Source: Paractinoplanes polyasparticus
Lineage (GTDB): Bacteria; Actinomycetota; Actinomycetes; Mycobacteriales; Micromonosporaceae
Assembly (NCBI RefSeq): GCF_019710575.1
Contig: NZ_JAHWFK010000073.1
Span: 1-34,757, forward strand
Direction: 5' to 3'
DNA: 34,757 nucleotides
Part shown: positions 1-6,463 of the stretch, piece after piece
Position numbering within the stretch: position 1 is the stretch's first letter
How the letters are laid out: every line of letters starts with the position of its first letter
Notes under the pieces: model-generated
What the model saw: the letters and a program-made list of their open reading frames with translations, nothing else
Databases searched by the model: none
What the model was told of the DNA's origin: nothing
Made by a program: the position numbers and the translations under genes

Positions 1-77
1 CAGCCACAAATGCTTCCTCCCCATGATCAGTCGATCATGTTTGAGAAGCTCCACGAAAGCGGGGGGAACTCAGCCAC

Positions 78-899
78 GTGGATCTCGTCGACGCTTACGC
101 CTTCCCGCTACCGATCGCAGTGATCAGTGAACTGCTCGGTGTGCCGTACGAGGATCGGGACCAAGTTCGAATCTGGAGCCACGCCTTCGTCACAGACTCG
201 ACTCTGGACGGCGAGAGCAAGGCCCGAGCCGGCCAGGACTGGTTCGCCTACCTTGTGGCTCTGATCGAGGAGAAGCGGTCTGCCCCCGGCCCTGATCTGC
301 TCTCCGCCCTGATCGAGGAATCCCAAGACAACGATCGGCTCGACCCGCAGGAGTTGATCAGCATGGTCTTCCTCCTGATGCTGGCGGGGCACGAAACCAC
401 CGTCTCGCTGATCGGCAACGCCGTGTACGCGCTGCTGCGGCACCCTGAGCAGCTGGAGCGGCTGCGCGCCGATCCGGCCCTGCTGCCCGGCGCTGTCGAA
501 GAAGTGCTCCGATATGAGAGCCCGGTTCACATCCCCTCCCGGCGGGTCACGTTGGAGCGCGTAACCATTGGCGACGTGGAGATCCCGGCGGGGCAGTTCG
601 TCCATTTCTCACTGTCAGCCGTGAACCGCGACGGGAACAAGTATCCCGACCCGGCACGTTTCGACATCACCCGTGATGCTCGCGGCCATCTTGCCTTCGG
701 GCACGGAATCCACTTCTGCGTGGGTGCCCCGCTGGCCCGCATGGAGGGAGAGATCGCCCTCCGCAAACTGCTCGAACGTTACCCACGTCTCGAGTTGGGG
801 GCGCAAGACCCAAGTTTCTCCCGCCGAACAAGCATGCTGGTGTACAGCCTCAAGTCGCTGCCGGTCAGCTTCTCGACGGCGACGTCCGCCCCAGCTTGA
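78..899 (+). CDS. Cytochrome P450, 5'-truncated or frameshifted
   Basis: Heme-thiolate monooxygenase of the soluble bacterial type, which takes electrons from a ferredoxin to hydroxylate or epoxidise a small molecule. The readable part (273 aa from a GTG) runs from the middle of the protein to the C-terminus. It shows the I-helix oxygen-binding motif AGHETT (residues 103-108), the K-helix ExxR (E142-R145) and the heme loop FGHGIHFCVG with Cys214 as axial ligand. Family members are about 400 aa, so roughly 120-130 N-terminal residues are missing. In-frame translation upstream stops at 42-44, but frame 1 is open from base 1 to the G run at 61-66. One extra G there would join the two frames into a continuous P450-like sequence. 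It is therefore either a pseudogene or a sequencing error at a homopolymer. Substrate cannot be told. A tandem hairpin at 1209-1265 closes the unit. Confidence 0.85.
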   Translation: MDLVDAYAFPLPIAVISELLGVPYEDRDQVRIWSHAFVTDSTLDGESKARAGQDWFAYLVALIEEKRSAPGPDLLSALIEESQDNDRLDPQELISMVFLLMLAGHETTVSLIGNAVYALLRHPEQLERLRADPALLPGAVEEVLRYESPVHIPSRRVTLERVTIGDVEIPAGQFVHFSLSAVNRDGNKYPDPARFDITRDARGHLAFGHGIHFCVGAPLARMEGEIALRKLLERYPRLELGAQDPSFSRRTSMLVYSLKSLPVSFSTATSAPA

Positions 900-1208
900 G
901 TGAGCCATTCCACCGTACGTAGGTCCCGGCAGAGTCGTAAGGGTATCCGACTTGCGTGGATCAAGGCAGAAGCGCATCGATTGGCGGCAGCAGGACGGGC
1001 ATGACCGATTCGGAAGATCATCAAGGGTTCCTACGTCACGCTGATCGTTCGAAGTGAGTCATGCCCGCAGGGGAACCTCGGGGCGAGACTGCCGGCCGCG
1101 GCTCGACCGCGGTGCGGGGAGCCCTTGGCGACCGCCCAGGACACCCGTTACAAGCCAGATAATCTGTCAAATCGAAGGCACTTTTCCCGTTCCCCCAGCC
1201 GCCCTCCG
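900..1208. other. Intergenic, no gene seen
   Basis: Gap after the P450 reading frame. The short open frames here lack ribosome binding sites and recognisable protein sequence. The only structure is the imperfect inverted repeat at 996-1067, listed separately. Confidence 0.6.
996..1067. repeat. Imperfect inverted repeat
   Basis: The left arm begins CGGGCATGAC (996-1005) and the right arm ends GTCATGCCCG (1058-1067), a perfect 10-bp match. Pairing continues imperfectly inward for about 16 more bases (CGATTCGGAAGATCA against the complement of CTGATCGTTCGAAGTGA). About 20 bp remain in the loop. It is 130 bp beyond the P450 stop and far from any start codon. It could be a transcript-end hairpin or the remnant of a small mobile element; the sequence alone does not decide. 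Confidence 0.4.
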
Positions 1209-1265
1209 CCCTACCAAGGGCCAGGGTAGGAGTCGGTAGCGCCGACTGATCAGCGCTGCCGACTC
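1209..1265. terminator. Tandem-hairpin bidirectional terminator
   Basis: A 6-bp hairpin (CCTACC 1210-1215 with GGTAGG 1225-1230) is directly followed by a 13-bp stem. That stem is GAGTCGGTAGCGC (1230-1242) paired with GCGCTGCCGACTC (1253-1265), with one G-U wobble and a 10-base loop. No U-tract is present, as is common in high-GC actinobacteria. It lies between the convergent P450 and epoxide-hydrolase genes, so it can serve both. Confidence 0.65.
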
Positions 1266-1377
1266 ACGCGCAGGGTCCCTGTCGCCGCGCTGCTCAATGA
1301 GGACGGAGGTCCGGCAGATGAGGGCGCAGGTGAGCTGACTAGGCTGTAGTGGGTGCCGCCGGGCCCGGGGCCGAGCG

Positions 1378-2379
1378 TCAGGCGCTGCGCAGCCAGGTAC
1401 GAATTGCTTGCGTGAGCTCCGCCTTTCGCTCCAGCGGCAGCCAATGCCCAGCCGATAATGATGCCTCGGTGAGGTCGGCACAGGCCGCGCGCATCGGGTC
1501 GCCTTGGCGATTACCGGTGATGCTGCAAATCAGGTCCCATTCGCCGTTGACGAACAGCACCGGTTGCGACAGGCGACCGCCGTCGGGGGCTTCGCGTGCG
1601 TAGGCGAGGTTGGCCTCGTCGTTGGCGTACCAGGCGCATGAGGGGCCGAAACCCTGCGTTGCGAAGGCCTGGACCAGGACGTCGAAGTCGGCCGCCGGCC
1701 ATAGTGCCGGATCGGGCCGAGTCGGCGGTGCCTGGTGCGCAGGGCCGAAACGCCCGCCGTTGCGTGTGACCGTCGCCGAAGGTGCCACCTGGCCGACGGC
1801 GTCGGGGCGGCCGGCTCGATAGATCGACGCGAGTGTGGCCGCCGGGTCGGCCTCGAGGTCGTTGACTGCCGCCTCGAAATGCGTTGTGTAGTAGCGGTAG
1901 TAGTCCCACTGGCCGTCCGGGTACTCCTCGGCCGGGTAGATCGTCCGATCCACCAGCGGTACGAGCGTGGCCAGGCTGTTCGAGCCGGGGTAGTACGCCC
2001 AGGAGACGAGCACGACGCCATTGCAGCGATCGGGCTGGTGCGCGGCGAGCGCACCGGCCACGATGCTGCCCCAGTCATGGCCGACCCAGATCGCGGGCCG
2101 GCCGCCGAGATGGTCATGCAGTTCCACCATGTCGGTCACCAGTTCCCGGATGGCGTAGGCGTTCTGGGCAGCAGGGGCCGACGAGTTGCCGTAGCCGCGG
2201 AGATCGGGAGCGATGCAGTGCCAGCCGTCGGCCGCGAAGGCCTCCATCTGTGCGCGCCAGATCAAACCGATCTCCGGCCATCCGTGGAGAAAGATCATCA
2301 GTGGTCCGTCGGCAGGCCCGGTCTCGAGGTAGTGCGTCGTCTGACGCGACGTGCGGTGGGTGTGTGAAGCCAATGGCAT
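1378..2379 (-). CDS. Alpha/beta hydrolase, epoxide hydrolase family
   Basis: Predicted soluble epoxide hydrolase-type enzyme of 333 aa. These enzymes open epoxides through an Asp-linked ester intermediate. Visible features are the oxyanion motif HGWPE (32-36), DLRGYGNS after strand 4, and the nucleophile elbow GHDWGS with Asp102. The charge-relay acid is likely Asp282 and the catalytic His is His312 (AGHW). A Tyr-rich cap segment (WDYYRYY, about 158-164) could supply the ring-opening tyrosines. GGAG lies about 9 nt before the ATG. The gene starts 31 bp after the MFS stop on the same strand, so the two probably form one operon controlled by the divergent TetR. The substrate is unknown; haloalkane dehalogenase is an alternative in the same fold, but HGxP with the cap Tyr residues favours epoxide hydrolase. 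Confidence 0.88.
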   Translation of the reverse strand: MPLASHTHRTSRQTTHYLETGPADGPLMIFLHGWPEIGLIWRAQMEAFAADGWHCIAPDLRGYGNSSAPAAQNAYAIRELVTDMVELHDHLGGRPAIWVGHDWGSIVAGALAAHQPDRCNGVVLVSWAYYPGSNSLATLVPLVDRTIYPAEEYPDGQWDYYRYYTTHFEAAVNDLEADPAATLASIYRAGRPDAVGQVAPSATVTRNGGRFGPAHQAPPTRPDPALWPAADFDVLVQAFATQGFGPSCAWYANDEANLAYAREAPDGGRLSQPVLFVNGEWDLICSITGNRQGDPMRAACADLTEASLSAGHWLPLERKAELTQAIRTWLRSA

Positions 2380-2410
2380 TCTTCAGCGCTCCGTTCGAGT
2401 GCGTGGATCC

Positions 2411-3643
2411 TCAGCGCGAGAACGCATCAGGCTTGTTCAGAATCACGGGCGCGCGGAGACCGCTTCGGCGGCGGCGCCGAACGATGCTCACGACCGTCGC
2501 GAGCAGAACAAGTGCGACCTCCAGCACCGCGTACGCCACCGCCGTCGGCTTGAGCCCGAATGATGCGGCGGCGAGCCCGGCGGCGAGCGCCGGCACGCTG
2601 AAGGCGAGATAGCTGACGATGTACATCGTTGCGAACACCTCCCCGCGCCGGGCGCCGGGTGCCGCCTCGCCCAGCGCGTTGATGGCGAACAGGAACGCCG
2701 CGCCGAAGCCGAATCCGGCGAGTGCCGAGCCGATCAGGTAGATCGGCATGGCACCGGTCTGAAGGGCTGCGATCGTGACGAGGACACCGACGGCGAGCGC
2801 GCTGTATCCGGCCCACTCGCGAAGCGACGACGGCAGGAAGGGCGAGACAACCGCTCCCGAGATGCCCGATGCGAAAAAGAGCCCGAGCACGAGTCCGACG
2901 ACGAAATGATTTCGTACGCCAAGGATCGTCCCGAGTATCGACGACCCGAGCGACAGATACAGCCCGGCGAGAGCCCACGTCGCGGCGATCGGCGGAAGCA
3001 GGGCGAAGAAGACCGGCCGTACGGTCGGCGGAAGCCCGGCGCTCGGCAGCAGCGACCGCCAGACCGTCTCCTTCGGTGCCTCGGAAGGACGAGAACGTTC
3101 GGGAACAAGCCAGACGAGTGCCGCAAGGGCCAGATAGGCCAGGGCGAGGACCCAATAGACGAGCTGGCGAGGGTGCGGCGCGAACTGCACCAGGGCTCCG
3201 GACAGGATCGCTCCGATCGCGATGCCCAGGGACGGAACCGCGCTGCTGACGATCGAACCGGATCGCGGGTTCGGCGCCGTGTCCACGATCATGGCCGTGG
3301 TGGTGCCGGTGGCCGCGCCGACTGCGAAGCCCTGCACGATGCGCGCCACGATCAGGTCGCTGGTGCCTGCGGCCGTTGCGAACAGCAGCATGCCCAGCGC
3401 GAGGAGCACCAGGGCCACGGAGGCAACGGGCCGGCGGCCCACCCGGTCGGAGAGCGAGCCGACGGTCAGCAGGGCGGCCAGCAAGGCGAACACGTAGACG
3501 GCGAAGATGACCGTCAGAGCGAACGAGGAAAACCCCCAAAGGCGCTGATAGACCGGGTAGAGCGGCGACGGTGCCGAGGCAGCCGTCAGGACCGCGGCGC
3601 CTGCGGCCCCGGCAACCGTGAAGGAGAACGGACGGGCGAGCAT
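2411..3643 (-). CDS. MFS transporter
   Basis: Major facilitator superfamily membrane transporter, 410 aa, probably a 12-helix proton-driven exporter. The hydrophobic segments begin right after the start (SFTVAGAAGAAVLTA). The family loop motif GSLSDRVGRRPV follows the second helix and carries the expected G-x-x-x-D-R-x-G-R-R pattern. The longest frame extends to 3754, but the added 37 residues are hydrophilic, overlap the tetR start and cover the operators. The ATG at 3643 has a good ribosome site (GGAGGTGCC before ATG), so it is chosen. It is the first gene of a two-gene leftward unit with the epoxide hydrolase and faces a TetR gene, the usual layout of an inducible drug or metabolite efflux pump. 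The substrate cannot be read from sequence. Confidence 0.88.
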   Translation of the reverse strand: MLARPFSFTVAGAAGAAVLTAASAPSPLYPVYQRLWGFSSFALTVIFAVYVFALLAALLTVGSLSDRVGRRPVASVALVLLALGMLLFATAAGTSDLIVARIVQGFAVGAATGTTTAMIVDTAPNPRSGSIVSSAVPSLGIAIGAILSGALVQFAPHPRQLVYWVLALAYLALAALVWLVPERSRPSEAPKETVWRSLLPSAGLPPTVRPVFFALLPPIAATWALAGLYLSLGSSILGTILGVRNHFVVGLVLGLFFASGISGAVVSPFLPSSLREWAGYSALAVGVLVTIAALQTGAMPIYLIGSALAGFGFGAAFLFAINALGEAAPGARRGEVFATMYIVSYLAFSVPALAAGLAAASFGLKPTAVAYAVLEVALVLLATVVSIVRRRRRSGLRAPVILNKPDAFSR

Positions 3644-3657
3644 GGCACCTCCGCCAT

Positions 3658-3677
3658 AAAGCAACGATCTTTGCTTT
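3658..3677. promoter_or_regulatory. TetR operator O1
   Basis: Palindrome AAAGCAA-N6-TTGCTTT between the divergent MFS and tetR genes. It lies just downstream of the predicted MFS transcription start and 15 bp before the MFS start codon. It has the same half-sites and spacing as the second copy at 3704-3723. Binding by the adjacent TetR protein is inference from position and symmetry. Confidence 0.65.
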
Positions 3678-3681
3678 GATG

Positions 3682-3710
3682 ACCGTAAGTGCGGACGGAC
3701 CCTAAAGCAA
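3682..3710 (-). promoter_or_regulatory. Predicted MFS operon promoter
   Basis: On the minus strand a -35-like TTGCTT (3705-3710) and a -10-like TACGGT (3682-3687) are separated by 17 bp. This puts transcription start near 3675 and gives a leader of about 32 nt. The -35 lies inside operator O2 and the start lies in O1, so an occupied operator pair would block it. The -35 match is weak. Confidence 0.4.
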
Positions 3711-3723
3711 AGCCTTTTGCTAT
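3704..3723. promoter_or_regulatory. TetR operator O2
   Basis: AAAGCAA-N6-TTGCTAT, with the same half-sites and the same 6-bp centre as O1, 46 bp away. It overlaps the tetR -10 hexamer and the predicted MFS -35, which suggests simultaneous autorepression and repression of the efflux operon. Confidence 0.65.
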
Positions 3724-3726
3724 AGT
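3721..3726 (+). promoter_or_regulatory. tetR -10 element (leaderless start)
   Basis: TATAGT ends 6 bp before the GTG start at 3733, so transcription would begin at or next to the start codon. No ribosome binding site precedes the GTG. Leaderless mRNAs are common in actinobacteria. Confidence 0.5.
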
Positions 3727-3732
3727 GGTGAC

Positions 3733-4296
3733 GTGTCTCACCGAACAGCCGCAAGCCGCCCCGGCGGACGCAGCAACCGGGTGCTGACCGCGATCCACAC
3801 GGCGGTCGGCGAGCTCGTTGGCGAACGCGCCGACAAGATCACTTTCCCCATGATTGCCGAACGGGCCGGAGTCAACCCGACGACGCTCTATCGGCGCTGG
3901 AAAGACGTCAACGCCCTCATGGAAGAGGTTGCGGCGGCCGCCCTGACCCGCGACGGCGATCCGGTACCCGACACCGGATCGCTGGAACAAGACCTCACCC
4001 AGTGGGCGGACATCATCGCCCGCGACATCACCCGCCCCATGCGGGTCCGCTACCTCCGCGCCATGGTGGCAGCCCGCATCGACATCGTGGTCGGCTGCTC
4101 GGTCACCGAGGCGCGCCTGGAGCAGGCCGTGCTGATGGTGGACCGCGCCCGCGAACGCGGCGAGACGACACCGACAGCCGCCCAGATCCTCGATCACGTC
4201 ATCGCACCGCTGTACCACCATGTCGTCTTCGCGCTACCGGTCGATCCCGGGTACGCCCGACGACTGGTCCGCGACGTGCTGACCATGGCCCGCTGA
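3733..4296 (+). CDS. TetR/AcrR family transcriptional regulator
   Basis: One-component repressor of 187 aa. The N-terminal TetR-type helix-turn-helix spans about residues 16-62, with FPMIAERAGVNPTTLYRRWKD containing the recognition helix. The C-terminal helical part (about 70-187) would bind a ligand and dimerise; it resembles the TetR C-terminal domains found in many actinobacterial regulators. The GTG start is chosen because the HTH begins soon after it and the -10 TATAGT fits a leaderless transcript. It is divergent from the MFS/epoxide-hydrolase unit with two matching palindromes in the gap. It most likely represses both itself and that unit until an inducer, perhaps the pump substrate, binds. 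Confidence 0.9.
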   Translation: MSHRTAASRPGGRSNRVLTAIHTAVGELVGERADKITFPMIAERAGVNPTTLYRRWKDVNALMEEVAAAALTRDGDPVPDTGSLEQDLTQWADIIARDITRPMRVRYLRAMVAARIDIVVGCSVTEARLEQAVLMVDRARERGETTPTAAQILDHVIAPLYHHVVFALPVDPGYARRLVRDVLTMAR

Positions 4297-4364
4297 GGCG
4301 GCCGCCCGTGTCGAAGCAGCCAGGCACCGCACCGTTGTTCGTCACCCCCTCCTATCGTGAGGTG

Positions 4365-5297
4365 ATGCGACTGCTGATTCTGGGTGGGACGTCGTTCGTA
4401 GGTCGGGCCATCGTGGAGACCGCCAGGCGTGGCGGTCACGACGTGACGATCTTCAACCGCGGGCGTACGCGTCCTGAGTTGTTCCCCGACGTAACCCGGC
4501 TGACCGGCGACCGGGACACTGGCGACTACCGCGCACTGGACGCGGAATGGGACGCCGTCGTGGACGTCAGCGCCTACGTCCCCCGGCACGTCGGGCAGTT
4601 CGCCGAGGCGCTGGACGACCGGATCGGCCGGTATCTGCTCATCTCCACCGGGGCGGTCTACGGCCGCCCGGGCGCGCGTAAGGCGCCGGAAGACACGACC
4701 GAAAAGATCACAGCTGCCACGTACGGGCCGTTGAAGGTCGCCTGCGAGGATGTGGCCTGGGACCGGTACGGCGATCGGGCCACGATCGTGCGCCCGGGAA
4801 TTGTCGCCGGACCGCACGACCCCACCGACCGCTTCACCTACTGGGTCCGCCGGGCCGCCCGTGGTGGACGGGTGCTGCTGTCCGGGTCGCCGGACGCCCC
4901 GATGCAGGTGGTGGACTCGAGGGATCTCGCCGCGCTGGTCGTCACCCTGCTGGCTGACGACCGGCCTGGGACGTTCGACGCGACCGGTCCGGCCGAGCCG
5001 GTGACGATGGCCGAGATGATCCGGATCTGCGCCCGGTCGGCCGGGCGGGAGGCCGAGGTGGTCGCCGTCCCGGGCGAAACCGCCGGGCTGGGGCTACCCC
5101 TGGTCCTCACCGATCCGGCCGACTACTGGCAGTACGAGGTGAACTCGGCCCCCTCCCGCAAGGTCGGCTTGCCGTCCACGCCCCTGTCCGCCACCGCCGC
5201 CGCAGTGCTGGCCTGGGACCGCGACCGCGGTGAGCCGCCGATGAGCGTCGGGCTCGACCCCGAGAACGAGGCGAAACTGCTCACCCGTTCCGCGTGA
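4365..5297 (+). CDS. NAD-dependent epimerase/dehydratase-like SDR
   Basis: Extended/atypical short-chain dehydrogenase of 310 aa with an N-terminal Rossmann fold (MRLLILGGTSFVGRA, glycine-rich GGTSFVGR). An ISTGAVYG segment follows strand 5, and YGPLK (the YxxxK catalytic pair) is near residue 124. Later parts (ATIVRPGIVAGPHD, MQVVDSRDLA) are typical of nucleotide-sugar epimerase-like and isoflavone-reductase-like enzymes. The open frame extends back to 4002 inside tetR in another frame, but the glycine motif begins exactly at the ATG at 4365. GAGG lies just upstream of that ATG. The gene is 68 bp downstream of tetR on the same strand. The substrate is unknown; a role with the tetR operon is possible but not shown. 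Confidence 0.85.
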   Translation: MRLLILGGTSFVGRAIVETARRGGHDVTIFNRGRTRPELFPDVTRLTGDRDTGDYRALDAEWDAVVDVSAYVPRHVGQFAEALDDRIGRYLLISTGAVYGRPGARKAPEDTTEKITAATYGPLKVACEDVAWDRYGDRATIVRPGIVAGPHDPTDRFTYWVRRAARGGRVLLSGSPDAPMQVVDSRDLAALVVTLLADDRPGTFDATGPAEPVTMAEMIRICARSAGREAEVVAVPGETAGLGLPLVLTDPADYWQYEVNSAPSRKVGLPSTPLSATAAAVLAWDRDRGEPPMSVGLDPENEAKLLTRSA

Positions 5298-5334
5298 TCG
5301 CAGCGCTGGCAGCACAGCGGAAACGACCGCGCTA

Positions 5335-5388
5335 GCGGCGGCGTCAGGGGCTGCGATCCATTGACGAGGCAGCCCGTAGCGCCGCCGC
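5335..5388. terminator. Bidirectional terminator hairpin
   Basis: Outer stem GCGGCGGCG (5335-5343) pairs with CGCCGCCGC (5380-5388). Inner stem GGGCTGC (5348-5354) pairs with GCAGCCC (5369-5375), with small symmetrical internal gaps. It lies between the convergent SDR and LLM-oxidoreductase genes. Confidence 0.65.
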
Positions 5389-5402
5389 GGTGATGACGAC
5401 GA

Positions 5403-6254
5403 TCAGAGGATGGCACCAGCCAGCCTGTCCACGTCGTCCAGATCATCGGTGGCCGACAGGAAAATCAATTCGTCGGCGCCGATCTCCTCGAACTGCGCCG
5501 CGATGGTGCGTACGTCCCCGCTCGTCGCCGCCATGCTGCCGCTGACCAGACCGGCCAGCTCAGCGCCGAGATCACTGTAGTAGTGATGCACGTTCCCCCG
5601 CCCGGTCTCCTCGTCACCGAGCCCGGCGTAGGCCAAACCGATCAACCGGGGCGAACCGGCCCGACCGGCCGCCTGCCAGGCCCGCCGAGCGCTTTCGAAA
5701 GCCGGTGCCACCAACGCCGCGGGAACGGCCCCGCCCACATATCCGTCACCCTCGCGGGCCATGCGGTCGAACGACGCCTGAACCTGGCCGCCGAAGATCA
5801 GCGGTATCCGGCGCTGCCCGATGGTCACGGCCGGGAGCGTGCCGGCTATCGGGTCGCCGTTCCAGACTTCGCGGTAGACGCTCAGGTCCCGGTCGAGTCG
5901 CGCGCCGAGGCCGCGCGGGCCATAGCCCTCCGCCACGAAATCCTCGCGGCGACCGCCGAGCCCGAGTCCGAGCGTGAGCCGCCCTCCGGACGCCGCGTCG
6001 ATGCCGGCCAGTTCCTTGGCCAGCAGCACCGGAGGCCATGCCGGTCCCTGCAATACGGCGCTGAACAAACCGATGGCCTTCGTCGTCGCGGCGGCCAGAG
6101 CCAGTGCAACGGTGTCCATCACACCGGGATACGCCATCCGGCCGATCGTCGCCACGGTGGAGAATCCCGCCGATTCGGCCTGAGCCGCCCAGGCGGGAAT
6201 GACTTGGGCGTCCACGTTGCGTACCTGGTTCGGAAGCCCGATGCCGATCTTCAT
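5403..6254 (-). CDS. LLM class flavin-dependent oxidoreductase
   Basis: Luciferase-like monooxygenase family protein of 283 aa, TIM-barrel fold, using FMN or F420. The start MKIGIGLPNQ is the canonical first strand. ASGGRLTLGLGLGGRREDF (about 90-108) is the cofactor-side loop, and IPLIFGGQ (about 148-155) is also typical. The C-terminal EIGADELIFLSAT closes the barrel. The frame extends four codons further up, but the ATG at 6254 has GGAGGT spaced 4 nt before it. The gene is divergent from the AfsR-like regulator. In actinomycetes these enzymes act on many secondary metabolites and xenobiotics, and the substrate cannot be assigned. Confidence 0.88.
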   Translation of the reverse strand: MKIGIGLPNQVRNVDAQVIPAWAAQAESAGFSTVATIGRMAYPGVMDTVALALAAATTKAIGLFSAVLQGPAWPPVLLAKELAGIDAASGGRLTLGLGLGGRREDFVAEGYGPRGLGARLDRDLSVYREVWNGDPIAGTLPAVTIGQRRIPLIFGGQVQASFDRMAREGDGYVGGAVPAALVAPAFESARRAWQAAGRAGSPRLIGLAYAGLGDEETGRGNVHHYYSDLGAELAGLVSGSMAATSGDVRTIAAQFEEIGADELIFLSATDDLDDVDRLAGAIL

Positions 6255-6420
6255 GATTACCTCCAACAGCCCTCAGTGCGATGTTCGTGGTCAGGCGGTG
6301 CCGCAGACCTGGCGGGCATAGGAGCGGTACCGGCGCATCGCCGGCGATTTGACCATCCACCCGGAACAGCAGCGGTCGGCGCAGGCGGCGACCGGTGCGT
6401 CGACATGATCCTGGAGCCAC

Positions 6421-6439
6421 CTTTCACCAGCCTTTCACC
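6421..6439. promoter_or_regulatory. 11-bp direct repeat, PHO/AfsR-box-like
   Basis: CTTTCACC at 6421-6428 and again at 6432-6439, an exact repeat with an 11-bp period. It lies 15 bp upstream of a -10-like TAATCT. The TTTCACC core resembles the GTTCACC direct-repeat units known for PhoP and AfsR in Streptomyces. It is in front of an AfsR-type gene, so self-binding or PhoP binding is plausible but unproven. Confidence 0.4.
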
Positions 6440-6454
6440 GGTACTGCCCGGCGC

Positions 6455-6460
6455 TAATCT
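6455..6460 (+). promoter_or_regulatory. -10 element of AfsR-like gene
   Basis: TAATCT ends 3 bp before the first ATG (6464) and 6 bp before the second (6467). This geometry fits a leaderless transcript that starts at the second ATG. No clear ribosome site precedes either ATG and no good -35 is visible, as expected for an activator-dependent promoter. Confidence 0.4.
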
Positions 6461-6463
6461 GAG

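Noticed and set aside
4002..4364. N-terminal extension of the SDR/epimerase frame into tetR
   Set aside because: The added 121 residues are His/Arg/Pro-rich out-of-frame tetR sequence; the Rossmann motif begins at the ATG at 4365.
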